This document shows, piece after piece, positions 1 to 10,185 of a stretch of 64,000 nt of DNA. Within the stretch, counting starts at the first letter, position 1, and every line of letters starts with the position of its first letter. The stretch lies in NCBI RefSeq assembly GCF_000210295.1, contig NC_026744.1:3906001-3970000 (forward strand), read 5' to 3'. The notes beneath the pieces were generated by a model. The model was not told the origin of the DNA. It worked only from the letters and a program-made list of their open reading frames with translations, and made no database searches. The position numbers and the translations under genes are program-made. This DNA comes from Trypanosoma brucei gambiense DAL972. Taxonomy: Eukaryota; Euglenozoa; Kinetoplastea; Trypanosomatida; Trypanosomatidae.

Positions 1-524
1 GTTCGCCCTATGCGCTCCAACTCTATGTTGAGTTGCTCAACATCCATGTGAAGAGAATCCGACCACTTTGTCTCATTCACTCGTGCACTCCCTTTGTGAA
101 AAGAAGTTTCGTCCAATGACGGCTCCTCCCTTTTCCTTACCGGAGAACCCTTTCCCAGCTTCCGCACTTGCACCTGACGCGATTGCTCGGTAGGATAGAT
201 GTGATGCCCGGCGCTCGTGCCATGAAATGTGTCAAACCTGCTGCCACCTTGGGAACATATCTCACTGGCAGTTTCTGTAATTCCTTGATTGCCATAACTC
301 CACGTGTGTTCGTTGAATTCGTCGAAACCCGATTGCTCACTCCAACTGCTGTCACTGCGCGTAGGTTCCTTGTACTGCCCCTCTGCCTTAATCCGAAGGT
401 ATGTATCCAGTAAACTGTCATCTTCGTAGTCACTCATGGTTCCCTCTGATCGTGCAGTCAGCTCACGCTGCCTCTCAAGTGCGGCAACCGCTTCCATGAT
501 CAAGTTTTCGCGGTCCGCAAACAT
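1..524 (-). CDS. Conserved-type hypothetical protein, N-terminal part, cut by left window edge
   Basis: A reading frame starts at an ATG at 524 and stays open for about 174 codons to the window edge, so only the N-terminal part is visible. The start is supported by a pyrimidine tract on the transcript (plus-strand 548-590: a T run, a TG repeat, then C/T) followed by AG at 546-547, which leaves a 5' leader of about 21 nt. The protein is hydrophilic and rich in Ser, Glu and Gln. A short acidic stretch (SDYEDDSLLDTYLRIK) lies near residue 31, and no membrane segment is visible. I do not recognise the family. It lies downstream of NAD synthetase in the same transcription direction. Confidence 0.6.
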   Translation of the reverse strand, partial: MFADRENLIMEAVAALERQRELTARSEGTMSDYEDDSLLDTYLRIKAEGQYKEPTRSDSSWSEQSGFDEFNEHTWSYGNQGITETASEICSQGGSRFDTFHGTSAGHHIYPTEQSRQVQVRKLGKGSPVRKREEPSLDETSFHKGSARVNETKWSDSLHMDVEQLNIELERIGR

Positions 525-850
525 CACTAGGAGCGATCTCTTTTCCTTAGAGGGGAAAACACACACACACAAAAAAAAAAGTAAACTGGAAGGGGAGGAT
601 AAAATGCGGGTGTAACGAAGCTTTTTTCCCCCTTTTAAAGAGACATAACAGACAACTTACAGTTGCAATGAGGAAACGATGCTTAACTGCTCAACGTCCC
701 AAGCGGACATCAATGCATGAAGGCAGCACAAAATATGCAATACTACAGACCTTATTATAGTAATCCTTTCAGCTCCTCCAGGAGGTAAAAGGTAACTGAA
801 ACATCCAACAAAGTTTAGTATTGCTGTTATTTTTTTTTTTAAAGTTTATC
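525..850. other. Intergenic region with spliced-leader acceptor
   Basis: It holds the probable 3' UTR of the NAD synthetase gene and the pyrimidine tract plus AG (546-590) that probably serves as trans-splice acceptor for the gene at the left edge. No ORF of coding quality was seen. Confidence 0.5.
546..590 (-). promoter_or_regulatory. Probable trans-splice acceptor with polypyrimidine tract
   Basis: Read on the minus strand, a run of ten T is followed by a TG repeat and TTTTCCCCTCT, then AAG. The AG lies at 546-547, about 21 nt upstream of the ATG at 524. This matches the polypyrimidine plus AG layout of kinetoplastid spliced-leader addition sites. Confidence 0.5.
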
Positions 851-1735
851 CTACAGGTTCACAATACCGTTTAACTTATGGGCGTTGCGGCAGTGGGTTT
901 CTTCACAACTTTTCATATATGCCTCAAACTGGTGACGAGCTTCAGCAGACAGTGACTTCTTCTTCACCTCCTTTTCTCCGTTGTTGAGCTTTAAAAAGTA
1001 TCCTGTGTAAAGCTCCACAAAATCGTATGGAAAGCCGAGCTCTTCCTCATCGGTTTGTCCATCCCACAAATCAGCCGAGGGAGCGGCTTGGAGAGTATTT
1101 TCTGGTACACCAAGCTCACGCGCGACCTTAAAGACTTCACTTTTGTGCAGGTCTGATATGAGTTGCACATCCACAACACCATCACCCGCCTTGCAAAAGT
1201 AACCAAGGTAGCCATCCTCGTCCATGTTGCCTGTACCCATTACAATGGTCGGTGTTCCACTCTGGCTACACAGTTGAGCTACATAATACCCGACAGGGGC
1301 ACGCATGTAGCTGCGCAACTGTCCCCTCGCAAAGTCCTTGCCGTCAATGCCAATAGCGGCTTCAACACTCAGCGACAACTGCCTATGAATATCGGTTTGG
1401 TCCACTACAACCTCCTCCGCACCGGCAGCACGAATGTTCTCACGACCACGTTCAAGTGCCCACGCGCTACTGCATATCGGTTGGCAGATGCCAACATTTC
1501 TCACGATCGGACTACCTTCCATGCGCTGGGCTCGCGAGCACAGCGACAACACAACGGCAGAATCCACACCACCAGAAACATTTGTTACACAACCTCGTAG
1601 CTTATTGTTCCGCATGTATTCATTCAGTTTGGTGCATTTTTTTTCAATCCATGCAATAGGGTTGAATGCGCGATGCCTTCGGTATTCCTCCAACCACTCA
1701 CGTAACTCAGCATGAAGAATGGGCTCCTTTGGCAT
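851..1735 (-). CDS. NADS: NH3-dependent NAD+ synthetase
   Basis: The product is 294 residues long. NAD synthetase adenylates nicotinic acid adenine dinucleotide and amidates it to NAD+, the last step of NAD synthesis. The N-type ATP-pyrophosphatase loop SGGVDS is at residues 54-59. Further family motifs are GTGNMDEDGYLGYF near 167-180, GDG at 184-186 and DLHKSEV at 195-201. There is no N-terminal nitrilase/glutaminase domain, so ammonia would have to be the direct nitrogen donor unless a separate glutaminase exists; that is an inference from architecture. No targeting signal is evident, so a cytosolic location is likely. A pyrimidine-rich stretch (about 1895-2080) and an AG at 1890-1891 give a leader of about 155 nt. 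The start is ATG. Confidence 0.93.
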   Translation of the reverse strand: MPKEPILHAELREWLEEYRRHRAFNPIAWIEKKCTKLNEYMRNNKLRGCVTNVSGGVDSAVVLSLCSRAQRMEGSPIVRNVGICQPICSSAWALERGRENIRAAGAEEVVVDQTDIHRQLSLSVEAAIGIDGKDFARGQLRSYMRAPVGYYVAQLCSQSGTPTIVMGTGNMDEDGYLGYFCKAGDGVVDVQLISDLHKSEVFKVARELGVPENTLQAAPSADLWDGQTDEEELGFPYDFVELYTGYFLKLNNGEKEVKKKSLSAEARHQFEAYMKSCEETHCRNAHKLNGIVNL

Positions 1736-2851
1736 TGCGTGGCGATATGATACTTCACACCTCTCTTCGTTTAACAGTTATTTGTTGGTTTTGCTTGTGC
1801 TACTGAATCTCCGATGGAGATGCTATATGCTGTTGCACGGAGTTAACTGCGAATTACTCACTTGATATAATAATTATCTTTAAAACGCTCTAGTGAGACC
1901 AAAATCGGAATAAATGGTTCGAAAAAGAGGGAAACATGTTACCACGAGCAAATGAAATGATGACAAAACAGTCCTGAGGTAGTGGAGAACAGGGATTAGT
2001 ACTGAGAGCAGGAAGAAGGAACAAAGTAACAATAAACAGGGGGAAAAGAAGAAAAATCGCGTGATAAGAACCAAACACAAGGCCCCATGTAATACATCTA
2101 CTATATGAACTCAGTGCCGGGTACCCAAGACGAGAACACCACCAATGAACGTTCACGAATATATTTACCCATGTGTGTATTTGTGTGTGTGCCCAGTTGT
2201 AAACGTAACGCTTCTCACTTCTTCCTTTCTACCGCAGTATCACCTTCTTAACCTCTTCTCCACTCGCACGTATACAAGCGAACCTGCCCAACTCTTGTCA
2301 GTGTATAAATACATTGATAGTGGTTTACATTTTCTACCCTCAGCAACAAATAAACATAACAGCCAGAGTAATAATCAATGAAGACCAGCGAAGGGGGAAG
2401 TAAAGTGGAGCAACAGAAACACGAAAGGGGAAATGAGTGCCCCCTGCAGTCCACTTAACAATAATGTTGACTTCCTTTCTTCGCTGCACGCCTACATACA
2501 TCACACACACAGGCAAACAACTTTCCCTCTACTATTTGCCCAACACAATTATTGATCTCTACACCCTCCCTTTGGGAATTGCAAACAGAAAAAAATCGCC
2601 TCAGCGGGACTAATTGCCAACGACAAACGTCGTGTTAACGGCATGCCAGTAGCGGTAAACAAAATAAAAGGCGTCTGTTTCACGTGGCCACACGGCGACT
2701 GGCGTAAGACGGGGGGCCGCGGTTAGTGCACACTGTTTGCTGTTGTCTCCCACACGCATGATATTACTCGAGCTGTGTGAAAAAAAAAGAAGACATCGTC
2801 CCTCCGCGAGGGAAATTTCTTTCACGAGGGGATGTAACCCGACAGCCATGG
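1736..2851. other. Intergenic region, about 1.1 kb
   Basis: It holds the probable 3' UTR of the acidic repeat protein and the leader of NAD synthetase, with a pyrimidine-rich transcript stretch at about 1895-2080 ending in a likely acceptor AG at 1890-1891. A short TG-rich stretch lies near 2175-2200. No convincing gene was found. Confidence 0.5.
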
Positions 2852-3967
2852 CTACTCCTGAGCCTCCGCATTTTCTTCAGCAGGAGCATCACCCGCCGCC
2901 TCCTCTGGAGCATCTTGTGCAACCTCCTCCTGTGGTTCCTCAACGGGCTGTTCGGTAGCTTCCTCAGCAGGTTGCTCCACCGGGTACGATGTTTCCTCCG
3001 CGAGTTCCTCAGTTTGCTGTGGTTCCTCTGCAGGCACCTCAGCCGGTTGTGAAGCTTCTTCCGCAGGTTCCTCAACGGGCTGTTCGGTAGCTTCCTCCAC
3101 GGGTTGCTCAGCCGGCTCCTCAACTGGTTGCGAAACTTCCTCAGCAGGTTGCTCAGCCGGCTCCTCAACTGGTTGCGAAACTTCCTCAGCAGGTTGCTCA
3201 GCCGGCTCCTCAACTGGTTGCGAAACTTCCTCAGCAGGTTGCTCCACCGGGTACGATGTTTCCTCCGCGAGTTCCTCAGTTTGCTGTGGTTCCTCTGCAG
3301 GCACCTCAGCCGGTTGTGAAGCTTCCTCCGCAGGTTGCTCGGTTTCCTCCTCAGGTTTATCAGCTGGTTCTGGGGCCTGCTCCGCGGGTTGCTCAACTGG
3401 GTATGGATCCTCCTCTTTCTCGGGGCTCTTGAGGGCCTCTTGAATTGGTTTAGTAGAGTAGATTGACGGCGTTATATCACATGTTGCACCCGCTGGAGGA
3501 GCAGCGCTTCGAGAACCACTGACGCCAGTATAACCGATAGCCTTCACTTCGTCCGCACCAGTGCCCTTGGCTCCTTCTGTCCCTCTCTTCGTTCGGAAGC
3601 TGCTTATCAGACCTTGTTTGTAACTTGCCGCCTCTGACATGTCCCGCGTGCGCTGATCCCGCTTGTACTCCTCCATAAACCTCTCTTGCCATTGAATTCC
3701 CTCCATGACAAGGTCCCGACGCTCAGTGTTGGATCTACGGCGCTCCTCAATGTACGCACGGAGCACCTCCTCCTTCACCACTTCTTCCGACTCCGTTTCC
3801 TTCAGGTCGGACATGTTCACGAGCTCTGCGTGTCGCACCCACGTATCATCATTGATACAGCTTAAGTAGTCGCGGATAACCACATCATCGGGAACTAACG
3901 ATTTGTGTGTCTTGTCCTCATCCACATAGAGCTGAGCAAGAGCAGTAGATGTGGGGTCAGCAGACAT
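2852..3967 (-). CDS. Acidic Pro/Glu/Gln-rich tandem-repeat protein
   Basis: The product is 371 residues long. Residues 1 to about 185 are non-repetitive, highly charged and probably helical. The C-terminal half is built from degenerate PAEE/PVEE/QPAE units and is probably disordered. A 15-residue unit (EVSQPVEEPAEQPAE) occurs three times in tandem (45-bp DNA repeat). A larger block, PAEEASQPAEVPAEE plus a following TEELAEETSYPVEQP, occurs twice. At DNA level this block is an exact 100-bp duplication (2959-3058 and 3226-3325). No signal peptide or membrane segment is visible. The composition recalls repetitive cytoskeletal or flagellar proteins of trypanosomes, but I cannot name a family. The start is ATG at 3967. 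Confidence 0.8.
   Translation of the reverse strand: MSADPTSTALAQLYVDEDKTHKSLVPDDVVIRDYLSCINDDTWVRHAELVNMSDLKETESEEVVKEEVLRAYIEERRRSNTERRDLVMEGIQWQERFMEEYKRDQRTRDMSEAASYKQGLISSFRTKRGTEGAKGTGADEVKAIGYTGVSGSRSAAPPAGATCDITPSIYSTKPIQEALKSPEKEEDPYPVEQPAEQAPEPADKPEEETEQPAEEASQPAEVPAEEPQQTEELAEETSYPVEQPAEEVSQPVEEPAEQPAEEVSQPVEEPAEQPAEEVSQPVEEPAEQPVEEATEQPVEEPAEEASQPAEVPAEEPQQTEELAEETSYPVEQPAEEATEQPVEEPQEEVAQDAPEEAAGDAPAEENAEAQE
2959..3325 (-). repeat. Direct repeats within the acidic repeat gene
   Basis: An exact 100-bp direct repeat lies at 2959-3058 and 3226-3325 (offset 267 bp). Between the copies are three near-identical 45-bp units at about 3106-3240. All repeat lengths keep the reading frame, so copy-number change would alter protein length without breaking it. 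Confidence 0.85.
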
Positions 3968-4879
3968 GGTGATACCGAGATGCTTTGCTTTTCTTTGATC
4001 ACGTTGCAGCTGCTCCAGAAAATTTTTCCTAGTTCCCTTTTGATAATCTCACTTGTTTCACTATTACCTTTACAACTTTCGTTTTCGCCCTCTTTGACTT
4101 CTCCCTCACAACTCTTCCGAGATCCCAGTATTCTAGTTTGATATGATACGCTGCGTTGAGTTAAACCTTTTCGCCAAGTGCCACTGCGGAAGGTGTGACA
4201 ATGCGAAGGTCAGTGGGGTGTTGGAAAAAAAATGAAAAGGAGACGAATCATTTTGTAGCACATACACAAAATAAATAGATAACATTAACGAAGCGTAGCA
4301 ATACCACAGGACAACGAAAGATTCGACATAGAAGTGCCTACGACAAAGTAAGATCAGCTATAAGTTACAGATATATCAAATACAAAAACAAATTTACATC
4401 TCACTTCTTCTGACTGCCACCAACACACCACAACCAGTAAACGAAACTTTACGGCAACGGATGGCAATTACAAGAAGTTTGACACTTTTTAAAACTCCCT
4501 ACCAATACATCGGTCATTGACAACCATCATTTCTATCATTGAAATACGCCGCACACTCAACCTACGAAGCTTACTAATTATACGAGTAAAGAAATCGGGG
4601 GAAAAAGTGAGTGTACCGATTGCTACATTAATGAAGTGTGTACTGCTCAGAATAAACAACAAATTTATAACCTTCCGCGCAGTTGTTAAGATGAGCCCGG
4701 AGAGCTTTAAGGCAAGCAGCACAGGTGCATGTCACTGCAAGTTGCGTTCTCTATGCTTATATCTATTTGGATTTATGTAAAAATTTGAAGGTTTTTTTTT
4801 CCAAACACACGATCATTTCCCCAACACTCAAATCAGTGTGAAAACTTGGTTGAACAGGAAGGAAAATAAATGACCTTTC
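3968..4879. other. Intergenic region, about 0.9 kb
   Basis: It holds the probable 3' UTR of the DNA polymerase alpha B gene and the 5' region of the repeat protein. On the transcript a pyrimidine tract lies at about 4205-4250, with an AG at 4184-4185 as a possible acceptor. Short ORFs at 4489-4780 on both strands lack coding character. Confidence 0.4.
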
Positions 4880-6826
4880 TCACGCAGCGGCGGCGATATT
4901 AGTAAAATGAATGACGCCACATACTACTCCATTCACCTCAGACGCACCACGACACACAACACGCTCGCTATCTTCAACCGTAACCTCGGCCACACGTAGC
5001 TCAAATCGCGGCGCCGTTCGTCGGCACCACACTTCCTGGTTCACGACCATAACACCAGATGCGGCTGCTGGATCATCAAGGGCTTCCTCATTATGCTGAT
5101 GCGTTACGAAGGCAAAACGCGGCCGTGTTGAGGGAAGGAACAACAAATGGGGCATCCACTCAACGGTAGAATCCTCCTCCCCGCATTTACTAAAGTTAGT
5201 AGGGTACACCAACTGGTCATCCTCCTCCTGTTTCACTCGCTTAACCTCTTGCTTCGTATCGTCATCACTATCCAAAGTATTCAAGACACTCGCTGCACTA
5301 AGTAGTCGAACTGCATCCCAAGTTAGAGCAGATGTGCTGATGTCCTCCTTGGGTAAACGTCCTTCTGGGTTAGGCGGAAGAAAGTCCAAACGAAGTGCCC
5401 CAATATGTTGTAGATCATGCTTCACCGCTGGAAATTCATAAAGTGGGGCATACAAACGACTTTGGACGAGAGCTTCCACAACGCGACGGAGGCTTCCCGA
5501 CTCCGTGGGCCATCGCTCTACCATCTTCTCTCGCATGTCACCGACAACATCGTCGTTGCACACGCCAATGTGAATACCGTTTACAGCGATGCGGCATGGG
5601 TTCGAACGCACCCAAATGCTATCGGTACTCTCCAAGCTGTACATTGTGATAGGGATAGCCGGGATTTGCGTAACGTCATCTCTGTGTGGCACCAGAACCA
5701 CCTTCATTCGATCCCGAGTGCGTGGGTTTTTGCTGGAAGCATAGTACTTCTCCATGGTCTCTTCTATGGTATCCATGTACGAAGAAAGTAGCTCGTCGAA
5801 CGTAAGTTGCAGCAACTTCAGTGAGTCCTTCTCGTACTCCTCGAATTCCCTTACAAGAGGCCCACCAATGATGAGGAGATCAGCGCCTCGGTGAAGAGCG
5901 TTGAGAGTTACACTGTTTAATATGTGGCCCGTCTCGCGCCGAGGGAACGGCCCACTACAGAAATGTATGCGCGTAGGGATCGCGAAGTGTGACAACGCCG
6001 TGGGTATAGGCCTTTCGATTCCCCATGGGAACTGGGGACGTGAGGGAAGAATAAATCGACGAACAAGCACTGCAGTTAGCGCCCCCGACGAACTGCGCTT
6101 AAACGGCTCACCAACAATACCGACAACCATACCCGAATAAAGGCCCGTGAACTGCGGCGTTAAACGTGTGTAAAGAGATAACCTCGACACGGAGTGAGGG
6201 TTGTTCCTGTGATATGATGCGCCTTCCCCGCCACTTGCATCAGTTGCGCCTCCGGTTGCACCGCCATCGTCATCATCCTCATTCTCTATTCGAAGGAAAC
6301 CGCCAGTAGGAGCGACATCTTTTGTCATGGCCCGGATCGGAGCAGCGTACGTGTCATCATCATCAACATTCACTATGGGGAAAAACTCCCATGGGAGAAG
6401 AAGTTCTTCCTCAGTTGCTAAGGGGCTGCAGAGTTGCGTCAGAATACCTCGGGCGCGATACAACGACCCTTCGTTCGGCTTCTGCAACGAAGGAACGTCG
6501 TCCCTTTCCTCTTGTTTAATATCGGTAGGATTTTCTTCTTCACCTTTCAATATCACTCCCCCACCATCCGCCTCCCACAGGTTAATTTTTGAGAGCATGT
6601 AGCGATAGTAACCTGCTAAACGACGACGCGTGGTGTTGCTACCATAGTCCTGACGGTTACAATACATTGTGTCCCTAAAATTAACGCTGTTCCGTGCATC
6701 CACAACACCCCCGTCGTTGATTTGCGACCCGGCGGTATAGTCACTGACGATGCGAGCAGCCGGGTGGTGAATACCTAGCAACAAATCAAGGTTAGCAGCA
6801 GCCTTCCATCGCGTTGATTGTTGCAT
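4880..6826 (-). CDS. POLA2: DNA polymerase alpha subunit B (POLA2/Pol12-type)
   Basis: The product is 648 residues from the first ATG (6826); the frame extends upstream only through a GTG at 6883. Subunit B is the non-catalytic regulatory subunit of the polymerase alpha-primase complex that starts DNA replication in the nucleus. It carries an OB fold and an inactive calcineurin-like phosphoesterase domain. Family signatures are: SGMVVGIVGEPF near 231 in the OB region, the GPFP near 292, DLLIIGGPLVREFEEYE near 316, VVLVPHRDD, SNPCRIAVNGIHIGV, and the C-terminal hallmark VVEALVQSRLYAPLYEFP followed by LDFLPPNPEG. An acidic low-complexity stretch (residues 154-200) separates the N-terminal part from the conserved part. 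The leader has ATTTTCTACAG a few bases before the ATG. Confidence 0.92.
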   Translation of the reverse strand: MQQSTRWKAAANLDLLLGIHHPAARIVSDYTAGSQINDGGVVDARNSVNFRDTMYCNRQDYGSNTTRRRLAGYYRYMLSKINLWEADGGGVILKGEEENPTDIKQEERDDVPSLQKPNEGSLYRARGILTQLCSPLATEEELLLPWEFFPIVNVDDDDTYAAPIRAMTKDVAPTGGFLRIENEDDDDGGATGGATDASGGEGASYHRNNPHSVSRLSLYTRLTPQFTGLYSGMVVGIVGEPFKRSSSGALTAVLVRRFILPSRPQFPWGIERPIPTALSHFAIPTRIHFCSGPFPRRETGHILNSVTLNALHRGADLLIIGGPLVREFEEYEKDSLKLLQLTFDELLSSYMDTIEETMEKYYASSKNPRTRDRMKVVLVPHRDDVTQIPAIPITMYSLESTDSIWVRSNPCRIAVNGIHIGVCNDDVVGDMREKMVERWPTESGSLRRVVEALVQSRLYAPLYEFPAVKHDLQHIGALRLDFLPPNPEGRLPKEDISTSALTWDAVRLLSAASVLNTLDSDDDTKQEVKRVKQEEDDQLVYPTNFSKCGEEDSTVEWMPHLLFLPSTRPRFAFVTHQHNEEALDDPAAASGVMVVNQEVWCRRTAPRFELRVAEVTVEDSERVVCRGASEVNGVVCGVIHFTNIAAAA

Positions 6827-7358
6827 TATCTGTAGAAAATGATTGACAGTGTGAACCGAAATGTTTTTTATTTTACTTCCCACTTGTCGCTACAGCGACC
6901 TTAAACGCCTGTTTCCTCGAAGTTCACTCTTTTCACACGCTCAATAAAGGGGGACAACTCCCTGCCACTTGCCAGCGGTGAAACCTAAACCTGCTGTAGA
7001 GATATTAGCGGCACTTTAACAGAGTTGGGAATGTCTTAAAAGAATGGGTTAGGGTTACAAATTAAGGAGGAGAAAGGAAGTCAAAGTGGAACAATATGTG
7101 CGAAAAAAAATGAGAACCAGAAGTGCTGCAAAATGCACATGAATGCTTGTGACTTTCCGCACGGAATATTTTTTTTGGCAAAGGTGAACAGTAAACGTGA
7201 CTTTCTCTTTCTTTTTTTAGTGTTTTGATGTTGAGGTTTTACCGGAATTAGGAAATAACACTCCCCCCTCCTGTTTTTCTTTTAGATGTTATCTTTCCCT
7301 CATAACCAAGAAAACTAACAACAACAAAGAAAGTAAAATTTTTTTGTCACTTTCGCCC
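6827..7358. other. Intergenic region, about 0.5 kb
   Basis: It holds the 3' UTR of the coatomer epsilon gene and the leader of POLA2. It is A/T-rich with several homopolymer runs. No gene was seen. Confidence 0.4.
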
Positions 7359-8333
7359 CTATGCAGATGCCGTAAACTCTTCAATAGCCGCGTCTAATGC
7401 CGCACTTGCGGCGCTGAATGAACGACTCCACGGTCCCGATGTCGCAACCGCCTGTCGTGTATAGAGACCCGTAGAGTCTAATCCCTTTCCAGAGTGAGCC
7501 GAAATCACCGCCAAGTTAGCTGTTGTGTCCGAGTCACCAGACTTCATGGCCAATACATCAAGAAGGGTACGCTCCGCTTCGGTATATTCCCCTAGCTGTA
7601 TCTGTGCAAGCGCTGTGAGATTGCTTGCGAGAACACTCTGACCGCATGACATCGTGAGTTCCTTGAATCGTCGCAGGGCCGTTTGATAAGCTTCTTTTGT
7701 TTTGATACCCTCGTAAAGGTTCGTTATACCAGAGCACAACACCGTTAGCATAGATTCCTCATCCGCTTGCTCCATGGCCTTTACTTCGCTCCGCGCCATC
7801 TCTGTGCGTCCCATCCTCAGCAACGCCTCCACAACGATTACGCGTAGTTCCATATGTAACCTTAACAAACTGTTTTCCCGTGAATGTCTCTGGTCGTTCA
7901 ACCACTCCTTCGACAACTTAAGAGCGCCTGCATTGTCGCCTACGGCGAGGAGAGCAGCGGCGGCAAGCACAGCAATTTGTGTCCGCGCAGGATCAATCAC
8001 TTCAGCGGCTTCAGTTAGTTTCTTCAGCTGCATGCAAATGACTGGATCGGATTGAATATCTCCTGATAGATTTTTCATAGCGGAGCAGAATACTGCCCAC
8101 TCACGTACCGCCACCAATATTGGGCACGTTGCAGCCTTGAGTTGTGCAACCACAGCATCACCTTGACCTAATCCCGTCTGAGCGAGTGCAAGCAATACTT
8201 CTTTCTCAGCGTGAAACGCAGCAATATCTTCGGCCTTGCGGGCATCTGTTTTCGTTCCGCTCGCTTCAGCTACGGCCTGATGATAATTTCCGAGGGCGAG
8301 AGCATTGCGTGCATCGTAAAATGGATCCGCCAT
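7359..8333 (-). CDS. COPE: Coatomer epsilon subunit (epsilon-COP)
   Basis: The product is 324 residues from the ATG at 8333; the longer frame to 8372 begins with GTG. Epsilon-COP is the TPR-like helical subunit that caps alpha-COP in the COPI coat, for Golgi-to-ER and intra-Golgi vesicles. The N terminus MADPFYDARNALALGNYHQA matches the conserved epsilon-COP opening (DPLFxxRNxFxxGNYQxA). The rest is made of helical TPR-like units, including the conserved ALRRFKEL and LLDVLAMKSGDSDTTANL near the C terminus, the latter like the family's DPDTLINLIV region. The length fits the family (about 290-330). No membrane segment is present. A single complete gene is seen. Confidence 0.88.
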   Translation of the reverse strand: MADPFYDARNALALGNYHQAVAEASGTKTDARKAEDIAAFHAEKEVLLALAQTGLGQGDAVVAQLKAATCPILVAVREWAVFCSAMKNLSGDIQSDPVICMQLKKLTEAAEVIDPARTQIAVLAAAALLAVGDNAGALKLSKEWLNDQRHSRENSLLRLHMELRVIVVEALLRMGRTEMARSEVKAMEQADEESMLTVLCSGITNLYEGIKTKEAYQTALRRFKELTMSCGQSVLASNLTALAQIQLGEYTEAERTLLDVLAMKSGDSDTTANLAVISAHSGKGLDSTGLYTRQAVATSGPWSRSFSAASAALDAAIEEFTASA

Positions 8334-10185
8334 GAGCTGCGGTGCAATTCTAAACGTACACACGGTAACCACTCATTCAAGAGGGAAATGGGAAAAGAGA
8401 TGTTGGCAACAGTAAAGGGGGTTCAACTCCAGAGAAAATCCAAATCAGTACACGACATGCAGAAAAAAAGATGAAGCTCAAATATCAAGCAAACGAGAAG
8501 ACACACACGCTAGTGTCCATCCACACTGCTACCTAGTGCCGAAACGGAACCACATGTGGTACGATGGCGGCACCACGCACATAGATGGAAAGAAAAGCCC
8601 TCAAGTACAAAAAAAAAACACAAGCCCGCCAAACATTCAGCACTGCAAAGGACTGTATCACTGTTATTCTAAAATTCCTTTTGTTACCCGTCATTTCCTT
8701 CTCATTTCCTTGCGTATTGCCTCCCCCCCTAAAAAAGTCCGCGAATACATTGACCAACAAACCACCAAATGAAGTCCCCCCAAAAGGAATGTACTCACAT
8801 CAAAAAAAAAAAAGGCAAAAGTTCATCAAACGGGTCCTACAACTCCAGAAGCGCCACCAACGTTCTTGAGTAATCAAGTGCGTTACCTTCAATAGAGAGT
8901 GAAGAAACTGAAAGAAGAAAGGGTAAAAATAAACTGTTGACCAGCCCCAATTGATCCTGCGCCTTTCCTCACGGTGTATGTATGAGTGGCGTTGCACCAC
9001 TTAGTTGAGCAGGGAGCCCTCCTCCACAAGGATTAGAAGTGATCTTATATCACCGAAGCGAAAAAGACGTCAAAAGGGAGACGCATCGCTCTTCTCGAGT
9101 CTGCTTGTGTGTCCAATGACGAAAAGAAAAAAATACACGCAGTCATGGCGGAAACACTAGGGCAGGCAATTGATAAGCACAACAGAAAAGTAACGAATAA
9201 CGCGCGCATAAAAAATTAACAATGACAAATGAAAAGCCGAATATACGTGCATGCGCTTCAACGCAAATGTTATATATATGACCTTCAAACAGGAATCAGG
9301 GCAGCCATAGTCTCTTCTATCCTACAACCCGTTCATTAACGTGCCCTCGTTATTGAAGTATTGTTTATAGGGCGCGGTGCGTGGAAAGATGGAAAAAAAC
9401 GTCAACCCTACCGTCCAACGTCAATTGTTGGTGAGGCTAAGACATACCCACATACGTGTGCGTGTATTTGTTTATGTTTCGATGGGAACCTTCCATCACA
9501 CAACCCTCGCAAAGGCAAATGTTTGATTTTCTCTCATCCTTTCCAAACCCCACTGCCATCACAATGTCGGTAATTGCCACTTCTACCACTGTCTGCAGCC
9601 GTTAACTCCACAGACAAATTCACAACCGGGACACCTCTACCAGTCCGATTCTTCGTTCATCAGTTAGTGCTACAAGGCGAGGCTGGCGTGAGCCAGTGGT
9701 GGTGGTGGTGGTGGTGTTCCCCCGTGTCGCTTCCCTCTACCGTTTAGGGGCGTCACAATTATCAAACAAACTTTGGGGGAAGGGAAGAGAGGGGTAAGGA
9801 GGAGGGTGAAGAAATACTTAATGACTTGTACCGTCGCAAGTCCGCTCCCCCCTCCGCCTCCACATCTCCGTGAAGAAACGTGGGCAGAATGTGGGGAGTG
9901 TACGCCCCAATTCGGAATTACGCTACATTACCTTCATTTCACCTATCTAACGTCGTCACGGCACTCTCCCTGACAACCAAAGAAGGACAATAACGAGAGA
10001 GCGAACAGGAAGTAGTGACATGCCAACAACGACGCCTCTATTGCTCAACAGTCTGTGTACCCTCTCTTACTCATCTGCATCAACGATACTATATGTAAGT
10101 GCATCTTTCCCATTTATATCGCATCTCCGCCGCGCCCGCTAACGCTACAGACATCCACAATGCATCCGCATTCTCACACTTGGTT
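8334..10185. other. Long intergenic region, about 1.85 kb
   Basis: It holds the probable long 3' UTR of the PP2C gene and the leader of coatomer epsilon. There is a GTG trinucleotide repeat at about 9696-9716 (CAC repeats on the transcript) and scattered A and T runs. ORFs of 66-94 codons on both strands show no recognisable protein. Confidence 0.4.

Noticed and set aside
2764..3396. 210-codon minus-strand ORF rich in Arg, Leu, Asn and Ser across the repeats
   Set aside because: It is an alternative frame of the acidic repeat gene. The longer overlapping frame has an ATG, a non-repetitive N-terminal domain and sensible composition.
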